A program made the translations under genes and the position numbers. Below the pieces are notes generated by a model. The model worked only from the letters and a program-made list of their open reading frames with translations. It was not told the origin of the DNA and did not search any database. This document shows, piece after piece, positions 1 to 11,842 of a stretch of 64,000 nucleotides of DNA. Within the stretch, counting starts at the first letter, position 1. Each line of letters opens with the position of its first letter. Source of the DNA: Macrotrachela quadricornifera (lineage: Eukaryota > Rotifera > Eurotatoria > Philodinida > Philodinidae); contig JAJEKB010020775.1 of the NCBI GenBank assembly GCA_022393335.1, positions 188,256-252,255 on the forward strand, given 5' to 3'.

Positions 1-180
1 GATCTAGAGGGTGGCAGATTTATGATCTTATCCGGCGGTGTCCTTTCCATACTAAGGGTATATATGGGAGATATGAATATCTTGTGAACAACAAGAAAAC
101 TGTGAATATGGATGTTGATCTCGAATTAGGAACAAAGATATTTTATAGAGAGCTCAGAGTGTTTCTGTTTCATTAATTTC

Positions 181-1800
181 AGTTGGATCCCAAAGCAATG
201 GAAGCAATAAGCAACATATGTAGCACGATGAACAAGGATATAATCTCCATGCGTACAGCACAGCGTTGGTTCCATTAGTTCAAGAACGATAACTTCGAAC
301 ACGACGATTTACCTCACACCGAAAGACCATTACAAGTGGGTATGGAAGTTTTAAAGTAGCTTATCGAAGAAGATCCTTGATAGACTACACGGTGTTTCAT
401 AGAGCGACTTGGGTGCTCTCATATCACAGTGGAAACACATCTGCACGAATTAGGCAAAACGTGGAAATATGGAGTTTGGATTTCACATGAGTTGTCACCG
501 CATCAGCTGCAACACAGGCTTGATGCTTGTATGAATTTAACGACTTCTTGGTGCAACTAAGAATGGTTCTACAATCGTATTACTGGCGATGAGAAGTGCG
601 TGCTGTACATTAACCAGCAGTGAGCAGATTTCCAGAAAAGGAAATTTCCCTGCTAAAAGTGCAAATTTCGAAAATTACAGCTATATAAAATGCAAATTCC
701 AGTAAGTACCGAAAATTAACCTCAATACCACACGAAAGTAAAGAAACATTTTCAGTAATATCAGAAATTACCTGGAAATTTTAGTAATTACTAAGAAATT
801 TCTATAATTTCTTTAAATATATCATGTATCTATGTCATAAAAGTGAGTAGAGCTTTAAGAACCATACCCCACAAGATACAAGAAATTTCTTAGTAATTAC
901 TAAAATTTCCAGGTAATTTCCGAAACTACTTCTATGATGTGGGGTATGGTCTTTAAAGTTCTACTCATTTTTATGACACACATACATGATATATTTAAAG
1001 AAATTATAGAAATTTCCTAGTAATTTCCGAAATTACTATAATTTCTTGTATCATGTAGGGTATGGTCATTATCTATACTTACACTTATGTTATATCTATA
1101 AAATATACAAAGAGAAATTATGGAAATATCCTAGTAATTACTGAATTTTCTAGGTAATTACCGAAAATACTGAAGTTTCTTCTGTTTTTAGCGGTAGAGT
1201 ACGTAAATCGTTGTCGATGTGCGATGTCTCTTATTTTGCAGTCAATTTCAGGTAATTTCGGAAATTTCTTTTTGTGGAAATCTGAACATACCTCACATTA
1301 ACTGCACGTACAGATATCAGTGACTGAGCGCTGGTCAAACAGGTGCAGGAATGTCAAAGACTGATCCACACCCTAAGAAGGTGATGCAGAGCATATAGTG
1401 CGGTGCCAAAAGAATTATTCATTTGAAACTTCTTTCAAATGGATGTATCATCACTGCTGATCTCTACTGTCAACAACTGGACCGGCTTGCAGAAAAACTC
1501 AAGGAAAATCAGGATTGAATTTACTTCTTGCATGACAAGGCAAGATCTCACATTGCAAAGCCGACGCGCCAAAAATTATTGGAGCTCGAATGGGTTACTG
1601 TTCCACACTCGCTTTATTCTCTAGACTTGGTTCCTACAGACTATTATTTATTTATTTCTGTCTTATTGTATACGCGAGAAAAAATTCGACGACTGGGACG
1701 ACCTCAAAATAGATCTCCAGAACTTTTTCTGTTAAAAGTTTCAGGTCTTCTACGAATATGAAATTCTTTATTTATCGAAGTATTGCATACAAGTCATAGA
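181..1800 (+). mobile_element. Mariner transposase remnant, split by a MITE
   Basis: Decayed mariner-family (Tc1/mariner, D,D34D) transposase. The 5' part (about 198-614) reads in one frame with several stops. It shows a helix-turn-helix-like stretch (TAQRWF), the linker motif LIEEDP and the first catalytic Asp in GDEKCVLYIN. The 3' part (1303-1760) resumes with HPKKVM and ADLYCQQLDRL, then the second catalytic Asp in HDKARSH and the third in PTDYYLF. The last two are 34 residues apart, as the family requires. The halves are separated by the element at 615-1294. In-frame stops and frameshifts make it non-functional. No terminal inverted repeats of the mariner were identified. Confidence 0.88.
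615..1294. mobile_element. hAT-type MITE inside the mariner remnant
   Basis: Non-autonomous DNA element of 680 bp. It is flanked by an 8-bp direct repeat ACATTAAC (607-614 and 1295-1302). Removing the element plus one repeat rejoins the mariner coding sequence between its YIN and LSAGQT segments, which confirms the boundaries. Ends are imperfect inverted repeats sharing CAGATTTCC a few bases in. The interior is made of many variants of GGAAATTTCC and AAATTACC on both strands, including long inverted copies around 880-1040. No coding capacity. The 8-bp duplication points to the hAT superfamily. Confidence 0.82.
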
Positions 1801-2049
1801 TAGCGATGGAGCACATATTGTCGAAAGCTAGTTGTATTTTTGAAATTAAAAAACAAAGAGAAAATTTTCGGAAAAAAATGCAAAAAATTTCTTACCAACC
1901 CAGTATTTCAGAAATTAAGTCTGAATTAAAGACAAAAATTGAAGTAAAAGAAAATGTTTAGCATAAACTAGTTCAAATACTTGATATTGTTTTTCTAGGA
2001 AAACATGACCCTTGTATGAAGAAATATTGATGATCAATAATATACGAAG

Positions 2050-2458
2050 GAGCAGTCATCCTCTTCCGCGATGTTGAACATTAGGGCATTAGTTCCGCCT
2101 AAAGAACTAATTCCACCGATTCCGGAATTACATGAAGTCTGAGAAGCGATTCTGCTGAGCGATTCCAGAATCGGTACTAGTTCCATCAATTCCGAAATCG
2201 GAAGGAATTTCATCTGATTCCGGGTAAATTCGGTTCCGGAAATTCAGTTCCGGATCCGTTCACTATGATAACTGAGAACCATCGCTGAAAGGCTAATGTA
2301 TATGTGATTCCGGAATAAGACGAAATTCCCAGGAATTCCGTCTGATGACGGAATTCGTTCGTATTATGTTAATATCTGTTTTCGGAACCGGTTGGAACTA
2401 GATCCTAGGTGAAACTGATTCCGCTAATGTTCAACATCGCGTAATAGGATGTATTCTC
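2050..2458. mobile_element. hAT-type MITE with GGAATTCC-rich interior
   Basis: 409-bp element flanked by the 8-bp direct repeat ATACGAAG (2042-2049 and 2459-2466). Terminal inverted repeats of about 35 bp contain CGCGATGTTGAACATTAG at 2067-2084 and its complement at 2424-2441. The interior is dominated by variants of TTCCGGAATT and GGAATTCCG. No coding capacity. Confidence 0.85.
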
Positions 2459-2483
2459 ATACGAAGTGGGAACGGTTCATTTT

Positions 2484-2580
2484 CTTGGTGAAATTACCGA
2501 TTTATTCTCTTTCTCGTAGAGAAGAGTCTTGTAAATATAAATTGTCTGCTTGATTGCTTGTATGTCCGCAGAGGGTCAAA
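2484..2580. repeat. Dispersed repeat, copy also at 51.8 kb
   Basis: About 90 bp (TATTCTCTTTCTCGTAGA, then AAATTGTCTGCTT) closely match 51790-51880 in the same orientation. Identity of the parent element is unknown; the shared TGTCTGC-rich end resembles the CAGACAGAC tails seen near 11.4 and 17.7 kb. Confidence 0.55.
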
Positions 2581-2898
2581 AAAACGTAAGGGTAATCGGG
2601 GCCGAGGAACTCGAATCTGATGTTAGTTTTTTAAAATTTTTTATGGATCCATTTTTTTAGACAAAGAACCATTTTTTTACAAAAAAAAAATTTTTATAAG
2701 GGTTGGCCGGACGGAAATCAAGGACGAGGAAGTCAAATCTGAAGTCAGTTGCATAAAAATTTTTTGAAAATCAATTTTTTAAACAAAAAACAAGTTTTTA
2801 ACAAAAAGCATTTGTTTTTTATGAAGTTTGGTCAACGGCTGTTAATGTCCAGGAACTTGAATGTGACTTCGATTTTTTAAAATTTTATAAATGAATAG
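2571..2898. repeat. Degenerate tandem repeat, period about 125 bp
   Basis: About 2.6 units. Each carries a variant of CGAGGAACTCGAATCTGA followed by a GTCAGTTTTTTAAAATT-like block and long A/T runs. Copies begin near 2571, 2700 and 2822. No coding potential. Confidence 0.55.
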
Positions 2899-4337
2899 CT
2901 TGATGGTAGTTTAGAAACACGATTTCTACGAGAAAGAGCTGAGCGAAGCTTTAGATAAGCGCTACTTTTCTAATAAGTCACTTATATAACTACAATATAA
3001 GTAAAAATAAAACATGTTTTATTTTTCAATTATTAACTTAAACTGATGAAAGAAAAAATGCAGTACGTGAATAATGATTTAAATCAATAAAGTTATTATG
3101 TACTTATCTTCTATCATCAATTATTCGATGGACACAAAAATGATTATGAATTCAACATTTCTACATATGACTTGTTGTGCAAAACCTAATTTGTCTATTT
3201 ATTTGTTCTCAAACCTTTCGGTTTTACTGTATTGATCTATTATTTATTTTTCTTCAGTTGAAATTGTATTTTCAATAGGTAGTTGGTGTTTTTACATGCT
3301 CTACATACCATTTTATTTTATTGCTCTTGCGAAAGATCAAAGAGAAAAATTAAGTTTTGATATCATAGCAAAATGATATTTGGACGTTATTTACTGGCTT
3401 GTAGAATTCTTCCTCCATTGATTAATTCATTGTCATAGATAGATTATTTTTTCTCTTATGAAATAAATATTGTTCCATAGGTTGTACCATCGAAAAGTAT
3501 TGAAACTATTGAATTTTCTAGTTCAATGAGTCATCGATGACTACTTCTACTTGTCAATCACTCAATCATACTTATATTAATGCTTTTTCTCATATATAAA
3601 TAAACTAGATGCTTAGATGGTGCGAAAACCTACGAGAAATTGTATTGCAATATATCAAAATTATAATTCATAATGCAACCGCAATCACGATGTCATCAAT
3701 ACTAGACACGTCAGAGACTTTTTAAGTTGTAAATCAAGTCAGACTGGGCTTGATTTCTTCAGCTCTGACTCTAATTCAGTTGCTATGTAATCGTAATCGA
3801 ATACATGAAAACTCAGCCAACTACATAGACCGAGTAAGCATAAAAAAATGTTTTCTTTAGATTGCAGCTACTAGAATTTTTGACTGAATGCAAATTTAAT
3901 TATTAAATATCTGCTCTAAGCGAAGGTATTACAAAATCCATTTTTGGAAAAATAAAATCAGCTAATGCTCAATAGATTTTCGAATTAGTTCACTAAAAAT
4001 GCGATACAACGAATATATTCTAAATGTGTGTAGTTGTTGCCATCTTTCTACAGAATTGATTTCCATTGCAGACATTATACACACGTGTCTAGTAATGAAA
4101 CATAAAAAAAAATTTCCGCTTTTCAAAATAATTGAAAGACACATAATCAAATGCAGCTTACAAGAATGGACGACACTAAAATACGAATAGAAAAGATAGC
4201 AGAAGTAGAGATTAGCTCGACTTTATATTATAACTACAAACTGTCATGCCTATTAAAACAAGATATCTCCAAATTGTCTATGCAATGACCACCTAGGACA
4301 ATTAGAAAGCTCTCATCTCATAGCAATTTACAGAATG
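2899..4337. other. No gene recognised
   Basis: AT-rich stretch without a convincing reading frame, exon pair or repeat. If the Ig gene on the minus strand has downstream exons, they would be expected here, but I see none. Confidence 0.5.
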
Positions 4338-4339
4338 TA

Positions 4340-5236
4340 CAGGGTGGGCCATAAATAACACGGCGATAAGAAATTAAGATATCTCCATTGCAGCTTGAGT
4401 AAATGGGCTGATTTTTTTGTCAATTTAAGAGACATGTTCAAAGTTTGTATTCGTAAAGACATGCTTAGAGAGACTCTTTGTTAACTATCAGTAGTGATCT
4501 CAACAGAAAAATTTGACTTTTTCACGGATAGGAACATATCAGTCAAAAATCAACGCACCGGAGAAAAAATTGAATATCTCTGCTATCACTCAACCAAACG
4601 GGCTGATTTTTTTACCTAAAATAGAGGTATGTTTGCACTTTAAATTTATACAGACACGATTAGAAAAAGCCTTTGTTAAGTATCACTAATAATTTTCACA
4701 AAAAAAATTTACTTTTTCATAGATAGGAAAAGAAAATAATGTACTTAAGAAAGGATCTCTCTAGACATGTCTTTGTGTATATAAAGCTTGGGCATGGCTC
4801 TACCATTGATAAAAATATCAGCTTGTTCACTCGAGCCAAAATGGAGATATTCAATTTTTTTTCGGCTGTGTGGATTTTTTGGGTCATCCTGACAAGTCAG
4901 GCGGTCGAAAAAGAATTCAATATCTCCATTACGACTCAAGCAAACGAGCTGATATTTTTATCAATGGTAGGACCATGCTCAAGCTTTATATACATAAAGA
5001 CATGTCTAGAGAGATCCTTTGTTAAGGATGTTGTTTTATTTTCTTATCCATGAAAACGTAAATTTTTTTTTGTTGAGATCGCTACTGATACTTAACAAAG
5101 AGTCTCTCTAAGCATGTCTTTATGAATACAAACTTTGAACATGTCTTTTGAATTGACAAAAAAATAAGCCCATTTACTCAAGCTGCAATGAAGATATTTT
5201 AATTTCTTATCGCCGTGTTATTTATGGCCCACCCTG
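4340..5236. mobile_element. TA-flanked foldback element (Tc1/mariner-type MITE)
   Basis: 897-bp element with long terminal inverted repeats starting CAGGGTGGGCCATAAATAA at both ends and a TA at each flank (4338-4339, 5237-5238). The arms contain a recurring module: a CTGATTTTTTT block, an AAGACATG block and a TTTGTTAAGTATCA block. The same module recurs in the element at 20552-21446. No transposase. It lies about 40 bp inside the intron that follows the last visible Ig exon, and its end supplies the stop codon if that intron is not removed. Confidence 0.85.
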
Positions 5237-5278
5237 TATATGCTGCAAAGTTTGTTCTTAAAAAACAGGCAAACTCAC

Positions 5279-6757
5279 CCTCAACATTGAGAATAACAAT
5301 CATCTCTTCTTTTGATATCTTATTTTTCGCAGTCACTTCGTATACACCTCCATGTGTTCGATTTACAGCAGCTACTGAAAATGTGTATCGTGTTGTTTCT
5401 CTGGTTGTGAACTGAACTACTTGTCCATCTTTTCTCAGCTGAACTTGCGGCATTTCTTTACCCATCACATTCACAACGATATCAAATGGTTCACCTTCTT
5501 TTAAATCAATTGCATTTGATGCTGGTTTCACTTTTTTCAACTTCGCTGGCTCCAGTACTGTAAGTACACACGGAACCGACTGCACTTCACTAACTTCGTT
5601 CTTCAACACAACTCTATAGGTGCCTTCATTTTGTGCTACTGTTGCCTGTCTGATCACCAGTTGATATTCATTGTCATTCTGATGTATTGATGCATTCTCC
5701 ACTGCAACAAACTTATTTTTGAAGAACCACTGTGCATCCGGTCGTGGTGATCCTCTTGCTACTACTGTTAATATAACATCTTGCCCATTTTCAGCCTCTT
5801 GTTGCTTGGGCAACTGCGTGATGATTACTGGTGCAGCGAGAACTACAAGTTGAACAGTTTCGTCTTGATCACCATGACAATTCTCAAGCCGGCACGTGAC
5901 CAAGCCTGCATGTTGTTGTGCATCAACGTTCCAAATGATCAGCATAGTTTCACCAGTCGTATAGTCAAACTGCATTTGGAAGCCTTCTTTCGCTGTTAAC
6001 GGTTTGCCATTGAGAAACCAACTAATCTTTGGTGTTGGATATCCATCAATCTGTGCCTTGAACACGGCTGTCTCACCATGTTTTACTTTTTGTCTTATTA
6101 GCTTACCAAGAAAGATTGGTGATTCTACAATGAAATATGTCTCTAACAGTAAGAAAAGTCAAGACAACATACTCGAAACAGTGACTTTGCATTTATTGGA
6201 TTCGAGTGAACCACTAATATTAGAAATCTTTGCTGAATATTCTCCTTGATCTTCTGGTTGTATGTTTAAGATGGTTAATGTGTATATATCATCATTCTGA
6301 GTTGATGTTGTCATTTGAATACGATCATTAGATGTAAGTTCACCGTTGTCTCTCATCCAGACAATGACAGGCTTTGGTGTTCCAGCAGCGGCGATTTTGA
6401 GTTTCATGGTTTCACCTTTTTCTGCTTGCATTAAACTAATGAGATTGGTTTTGATGATAGGTTTGATGCCAATAATATTCAATGTTGTTTTAGCTTCAGT
6501 TTCACCATCAGCACTGATTGCTCGAGCAGTGTATACACCTTGATCGACAAATTCAATATTACGAATCAAAAGTGTCGATGTTCCATCATCAGTCTCAGCC
6601 ATTTGAAAGCGATCATTGATTGGAAGAGGTTGACCATTGAAGAGCCATATCACTTGTGATATTTTTATGCTACTGAACTTCCATGAAATTTGAGTATCTT
6701 GACCCAGAATACATGATTGATCATTTACCGACGTTGGAGCGTCCACTTTGGGTTGAA
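5279..6757 (-). CDS. Immunoglobulin-domain protein, titin/twitchin-like (internal exons)
   Basis: Two adjacent exons of a larger minus-strand gene: 6757-6173 and 6124-5279. They are separated by a 48-bp GT-AG intron (6125-6172) and joined in phase. The upstream exon starts after a TTTCTTTTAG acceptor; the downstream one ends at a GGGTGAGT-type donor. Together they encode five consecutive I-set Ig domains of about 95 residues, with the usual WLFNG/WFLNG C-strand and DQGVYTA/DQGEYSA/NEGTYRV F-strand patterns. The disulfide cysteines are mostly absent, as is common in intracellular muscle Ig proteins (titin, twitchin, kettin). That suggests a sarcomeric or cytoskeletal role rather than a secreted one. 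Neither the first nor the last exon is identified. Reading through the last donor adds about 25 residues and ends in the foldback element, so the gene may be truncated there. Confidence 0.85.
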
Positions 6758-7000
6758 CTAAAAGAAATAAACAGTTACTCATATTGTGCATAGAAAATGA
6801 TGAGACCAGAGTAAATCCATAAAATTTGTAATATATTCTGGAAAAAACAGATTTTTTTCCAAGTTTCTATTCTAATTAGACGCAACATAGTTGGAAATAG
6901 TTTGAGACAACAATTAAAATCTTTTTTGACATAGAAACAATGGAGATCGAAGTCAGTTTTGAGAAATAATTCACCTTATATATATATCGACAAATATTTT
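6758..7000 (-). other. Intron upstream of the Ig exons
   Basis: Sequence preceding the acceptor at 6758. No coding signal; a MITE follows at 7001. Confidence 0.5.
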
Positions 7001-7320
7001 CCAGGTGGACTAATCCGAGGATCGGATCCGATATCGAATTTGATAACGAATGCGACAAAATAATATCGAATCTGACAAAATCCTGGTGACGGAATCACAT
7101 CGAATTCCGAATTGTTGTGATCCGATCGGATTCTATGTGGGAACCGATAGTCGGATTCAATAGGCTTTTTAAATACCATACGTAAGTAGTGCTTAAATCA
7201 CTGCTCAAAGAATTTGCAACAACTGACACTTTTCCGATGGAATCCAACATAATTCCGTCACCAGGAATCCTATCGGATGATTGGATCCGATCGGATCCAA
7301 CATCGGATTTGTTCACCTGG
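7001..7320. mobile_element. MITE with TCGGATCCGA-rich interior
   Basis: 320-bp palindromic element ending in CCAGGTGGAC and GTTCACCTGG. The interior is composed of variants of GGATCCGATCGGATCC and TCACCAGGAATCC on both strands. No certain target duplication was found (candidate ATTT). It resembles in style the hAT-type elements with palindromic-word interiors. It probably sits in an intron of the Ig gene. Confidence 0.65.
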
Positions 7321-8403
7321 ATTTCGATGCCCACATAAAATGTGGATTGGCGTGAAATAAATATGTTGAGAATGGCAATAACTAGCAATCTATGATTTTC
7401 ACCAATCACGAGAGACTGAGTTAGAGTATGTTTTGATATAATATTATGCTGGGTAATATCGTTCCGTAACCAACTGTTGTTGAGAATCTTTCTGAAAAAC
7501 GAGTAATAGTATTTTGCACTCTCAATGAGGTTTTGATTCTGACATACGTATACGATAGAGGGATTTCAAATCTATAGTTCAATATGCAATGTGAATGGTT
7601 ATCTTCTTACATTCTGACATCCAGCAAATAGATTTCTACATTTTTTTGTTCAAATAAACGAGAATTACGTCGCTTTTCAACCAGATTTTCTTTCTTTGAA
7701 TCAAAATCGTTTCTTGTATTGATGAAAATTTAATTGAAAATTGATGTAATTCTCTTCTATTTTAGCAAGGAAATCTACAAATTTATTTTCTGAAGGCTAG
7801 AATGTGAGAAGATAACCAATCGCCTTCCCACGAAAAAAACCTAAGTAGATACCGCGGTTAGACGAGGTCTCTTTTTAATGATCGCGGTTAAGTCTTCGAA
7901 AACTGCGGTAATGCATGACAGGCCACAGTTAACCGTGGTATATTGTACCGACACGCATATTTATCTCGATATGTCTACCGTTGAAAACCGCAATTTTTCG
8001 AAAGCTCGATATGATGCAGCTTAGCTACAGTATTCGAAAATTAGTATATTTCACAGTATTACATTTTTGAGAAATTCTCATTATAAACCGCTATCTCTAC
8101 ATCATTTCGAAAGATGTCATCTACGTAAATAATAGTCTTTGTACATGAGATCGATTTTTTTATGTTATTTTTCTCATGATGAAATACCACAACAACTTCA
8201 ATATATAAAATCATGGTTAGATACAACAAAAGGTTTTCTAATTGAAATTAAATTCAGCTATCCTTTAGGTGAAAAATGAAAAAGATTATAAACTGGTAAT
8301 TTTAAGAATAAAGATATAGTTATGAGTGTCAGCGTTAGTATTACATTAATTAATGCTTAATTCTAATGCCTAAAAGCGTTAGTATTATTTTAATACTGAT
8401 GCT
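7321..8403. other. No gene recognised; short hairpin near 7.9 kb
   Basis: No exon could be supported. At about 7850-7941 the words CCGCGGTTA, CGCGGTTAA, TGCGGTAA and TAACCGTGG recur and the ends pair imperfectly. This may be a tiny member of the palindromic-word MITE group. Confidence 0.4.
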
Positions 8404-8590
8404 AACTCGACACTAGGTCTAGAACAGTGCTATATTAGTTCCAATCTTGAGAACTGCCTAACAGTTCTTTAAAAGGAACTGATCTGTTCTAAATAATTCT
8501 TCGAAAAGAACTAATCTGTCAGAACAGTTCTTTGGTAGGAACTGATATGTTCCAAACAGTTCTTTTTCGTGGACATATTGTAACTCTCTT
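8404..8590. repeat. AGAACTGTTC-word repeat, probable MITE
   Basis: About 190 bp containing at least ten variants of CAGTTCTT, AGGAACTGAT and CTGTTC. They are arranged as direct and inverted copies every 15-38 bp, with AGAACAGT near one end and GTTCTTTTTCGTG at the other. No clear target duplication was found. Confidence 0.5.
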
Positions 8591-8944
8591 GTTGTTTTTG
8601 TACTTGTCTTACGACATGTTAGAGATCGTTACTTGACTCAATGGTTATTTTAGCACAGGGAAGATATCTTTTATAGCTCATCTCTTCTCTCAAGTGAATT
8701 TGTCACGCTCTGTTGTTAAATTTTGTTTTTTTTGGATATTCTGATTGCAGCTATCAAGTTGTTAGTATTTCACCTTTCTTATCTAGGAAAATTTTTCGAA
8801 AATTATACCGACTAACTTAAGATAGTGACTTCAAGAACGTTTAGAACATCTTCAATTCGATTATGAAAATTTTAATGTTCTGTATTGATAAATTTCTTTC
8901 AGCTAAATATATATTGAAAACACCTAATAAGTATGTACATTTCA

Positions 8945-9066
8945 GAGTTGCCAGGCTACAAGGCCGTCCATAAGGCCAGGCTGAATTTTGAAATTTTAGC
9001 CTGGCCTGATCCGTCCATACAATATTTGGCCTGACCTGCAGGCCTGGTCTAAATAGTTGCCTAGAC
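8945..9066. repeat. GGCCAGGCCTGG-word repeat, probable MITE
   Basis: About 120 bp, GC-richer than its surroundings, made of variants of AAGGCCAGGCTG, TAGCCTGGCCTGA and CAGGCCTGGTC. It lies between CAGAGTTGCCAGGC on the left and a GTTGCCTAG-type right end. Target duplication not resolved. Confidence 0.5.
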
Positions 9067-9217
9067 ATCACGTAATATTAATTTTCATCGTAGTAACCTT
9101 GAAACAGAATATGACATGACAAGCTGGAAATTTTGATTACCAACTTTAGTCAGTCATAATTATTAAAGAGCCTCATAGACTAAAAGTGTAAATGAATAAA
9201 AGAGAGAAGACTATAAC

Positions 9218-9484
9218 TAGGTATGGGACCTTAACTTTAAAAATATTTTAATAAAGTATTAAAGTTAAAGTAATATTTCAGATTTTAACACGTAAAAAAT
9301 ATTAAACCTAAACTACTTTAACTTTAGTTCTAAAGTTAATGTTCCAGTCAAAGCTTACATAGAATTGAACATGAAGAGCTAAGAATTGTTTTTCACTTAT
9401 AACTCCTGTTTCTATAAAGTTAAAGTGTTAAAAATATTTTACTTTAACTTTAGTTTTTAAAGTAAAGTTAAAGTGGCACACCTA
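9218..9484. mobile_element. hAT-type MITE with TTAACTTTAA interior
   Basis: 267-bp element flanked by the 8-bp duplication ACTATAAC (9210-9217 and 9485-9492). Ends read TAGGTATGGGACC and the complement of TAGGTGTGCCACT, both continuing into TTTAACTTTAA. The interior is variants of TTAAAGTTAAAGT and AATATTTT on both strands. No coding capacity. Confidence 0.85.
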
Positions 9485-9659
9485 ACTATAACTATGAATG
9501 GCTTATTTTAGCAGAAATATCAAAAATAATGCTACTGTCCAGTTGAAAAATAGAACTGTCTTCTTTGTCTCAATTTGTTTTTGGGCAATAATTATGGTTC
9601 TCGATTGTTTTCAAGAGTGTCGAGGGCTATTAATTTTTCGCAGACAGCTATTTCCATCA

Positions 9660-9990
9660 AAATTTTCGATGTGTACAAAAACGGCGCACACGGAGCCATC
9701 TCTCTACGTTTGAAAAAATATGACTGATAATTCTCGACTTTATATTTACCCGTCTTCGACTTCTGAGCGTGTTCTCCGTTTAAGGGATACGATTCCCCCG
9801 ATGTCGAACTCCAAAATTAGACCCTGATATCTCCTGAAAAGCCAAGATGAAGAGCACAAAAAACGGTCTTCAATTTTGGTTTTTAGAGAGGCTCGGGTAA
9901 TACAATGGAAATACTTTTTCAAAAATGGAGACAGGAAAAAATTATGATCTTTCTCCGTTTTCGATACTGTTCTTTCCCCCTCCCTCTGCT
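9660..9990. repeat. Dispersed repeat, related copy at 48.8 kb
   Basis: Shares an ordered set of diverged blocks with 48818-49105: a GGAG-containing left block, AAAATATGACTGA, a CTTCG-rich block, CTCCGTTTTC-like text and a CCCTCCCTCTGCTCC end. Class not determined; no terminal inverted repeats seen. Confidence 0.35.
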
Positions 9991-10324
9991 CCAATGCCTT
10001 CACACCGTCCCTGGATGTGCAACTACATGTAGTTTTGTATGAATATATACTAATGAACATTTGCTTCTATTGTTGGTCTCAAAAGACGTTTTTCAAATTA
10101 CTTTTTACACTTGAATTCTATCAGATGATTTAATAGTGACGATTACATGACCCAATTTCTGCCAGATTCGGGAGACAGACGATATTTTGTACTAGATTTA
10201 ACAGATATTTCGCGTTGTCTGATAGATTTATCAGAAACCTAACCGCTACTAAATGTTTTATAGATAGAAAGCAAGAAAATTTCCGCAGACATGCTAAGTG
10301 CCGGAGGCTAGCTCACAGCATCTT

Positions 10325-10600
10325 CTAGCACATCGAGAGATCTACCAGTAATTTTAATAAAGCTACATTAGCTAATGACACTTGGTATTTTTTATTCGCT
10401 TCTGTTCGATTTATTTTGATGCCAACAAATCCAAATATTTTATCACCTGCTTCTTTTTTAGAATCATTATTATCTTGAGAGTGTGAGAGTGAGGGTGAGG
10501 GTGAGGGTGAGGGTCTGGATAGGTACACAGCTTTCTACGCATTGCCCAACAGTCATCGATTTCTACGTCTATCGGTTTTAACTGTAAAAATAAGTCTGCA
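10325..10600 (-). other. Possible coding exons, unrecognised
   Basis: Two minus-strand stretches look exon-like. The first follows a CTTATTTTTACAG acceptor (about 10583) and reads KPIDVEIDDCWAMRRKLC. The second reads GDKIFGFVGIKINRTEAN and then KKYQVSLANVALLKLL before an ACTG|GTAGAT donor. They are in different frames and separated by the GTGAGGG minisatellite. No family was recognised. They could belong to the Ig gene or to a separate locus. Confidence 0.22.
10480..10515. repeat. GTGAGGG microsatellite
   Basis: About five copies of GTGAGGG preceded by GTGAGAGT variants. Internal and short, so not a telomere. Confidence 0.75.
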
Positions 10601-10924
10601 TTTTTATTCAAAAAGCTACCAATACTAATGATGAATGTCATCTATATCTAATGATGATCTCTATTTTCTGCTTTGTTACTACATCATTGTTTGAGGAGCA
10701 TGTATTTCTTTGGTTTTAATATGAATCGTATCTAACTCAAACGTAATGAATTTCTACAGAACGAGCAAATTTTATTTTATCTTAAACTCAATTTGATAAA
10801 ACTTTAGGGGTAACGTAACATAGCTAGCAAAAGCCCATACACACTGTACAGATGCTTCTTTTACTGTAAAGTTTAACATCCATCGTTTACCCTTGATTCA
10901 ATAATAAACAATCAGTCAGTTCGC

Positions 10925-11470
10925 ATTATATATATATAGATCTTACAGCCTTATACCCTTGTAGTCATACACCTTTGTTCCCTTATACTCTTACGGTATC
11001 ATTTTTCAGATCCTCGTTCCATTATTTCCTTATCCCTTAAATCTAGACATGCACCAGTCCGACTGGGTACCCAGTCCTTCTGAGGTACCCAGTCTACCAG
11101 AGTCATGACTGGAACAGGTGCATTCCTACTTAAATCCCATGTAGCCTTGCCTCTAGATACCTTTTTAGTTTTATCCCTTATGCCCCTTTAGTCTTAGTCT
11201 AATAACTCTTGTGCCCTTGTATTCCTACCTCTTTATCCCGTACTCCTTTATAGCTTTGTGGACCTATGGGTACCTTCATATAATAGCCCTTAAGGACCCA
11301 TGAGTACCGTCACAGGACAACTCTGGAGGATCTAAGGCTATCTCCATACGATAGCCCTCGAGGACTTATGACTACCTTATTGGACATCTCTTGAGTATTT
11401 CCCCAATTGCATTATTTAACCGTTAACCTTTGATCCGAAAACAGACAGACAAACACTGAACATTATTATA
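10925..11470. repeat. Interspersed repeat with 34-bp minisatellite
   Basis: Begins near a TATATATATAGATC stretch and runs through short degenerate CCTTATACCC/CCTTTTAGTC repeats. It then enters four 34-bp tandem units (11264-11399) sharing ATGRGTACC and a CTCGAGGAC-type end. It finishes in an ACAGACAGACAAACA tail. The layout (A/T-rich TATA start, minisatellite, CAGACAGAC tail) matches the repeat at 16375-17213. The micro-MITE at 11044 is inserted in it. Confidence 0.5.
11044..11128. mobile_element. 85-bp hAT-type micro-MITE
   Basis: Perfect 8-bp target duplication CTTAAATC at 11036-11043 and 11129-11136. The ends are TAGACATGCACCAGTCC and the complement of TAGGAATGCACCTGTTCC. The interior is ACTGGGTACCCAGT variants. 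Same terminal family (TAGGGATGCACC) as 47669-48243. Confidence 0.88.
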
Positions 11471-11842
11471 CAGATAAATAATGATTGCTTTTTGGATAAA
11501 ATTATATCTAATTAAATATATTCTCGTATCATATGGCTTTTCATGACTTAGTTCAGTTTTATAGCGTTGTACATCTACAATGTTGGACAAATAAAACATT
11601 ATTTAAAAATATGTTATACTATACCAGAGAAGGCGGGGTAGCGAAAAAGTCATACCGCCACCGCTCCGTCCCGTCCCGTCGATAAAGTTTCGCACCGCCA
11701 CTGTCCCGCCTATCCAACAATGAAACCGTCACCACCCCGTCCCGTCTAAAATCTGCTTTCAAAGGTCATTTATTCATAAAATCTTCAGCAGCCTTTATAA
11801 TTACTATTTTATTTCGTGAGATGAGAAGGCATAATTTGAATA

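Noticed and set aside
10480..10515. GTGAGGG tract as a telomere or telomere scar
   Set aside because: Five short internal copies only, with no chromosome end nearby; similar text at 28.3 kb lies inside a transposon.
10411..10641. Open frame rich in Pro-His repeats
   Set aside because: The repeat part is a translation of the GTGAGGG microsatellite.
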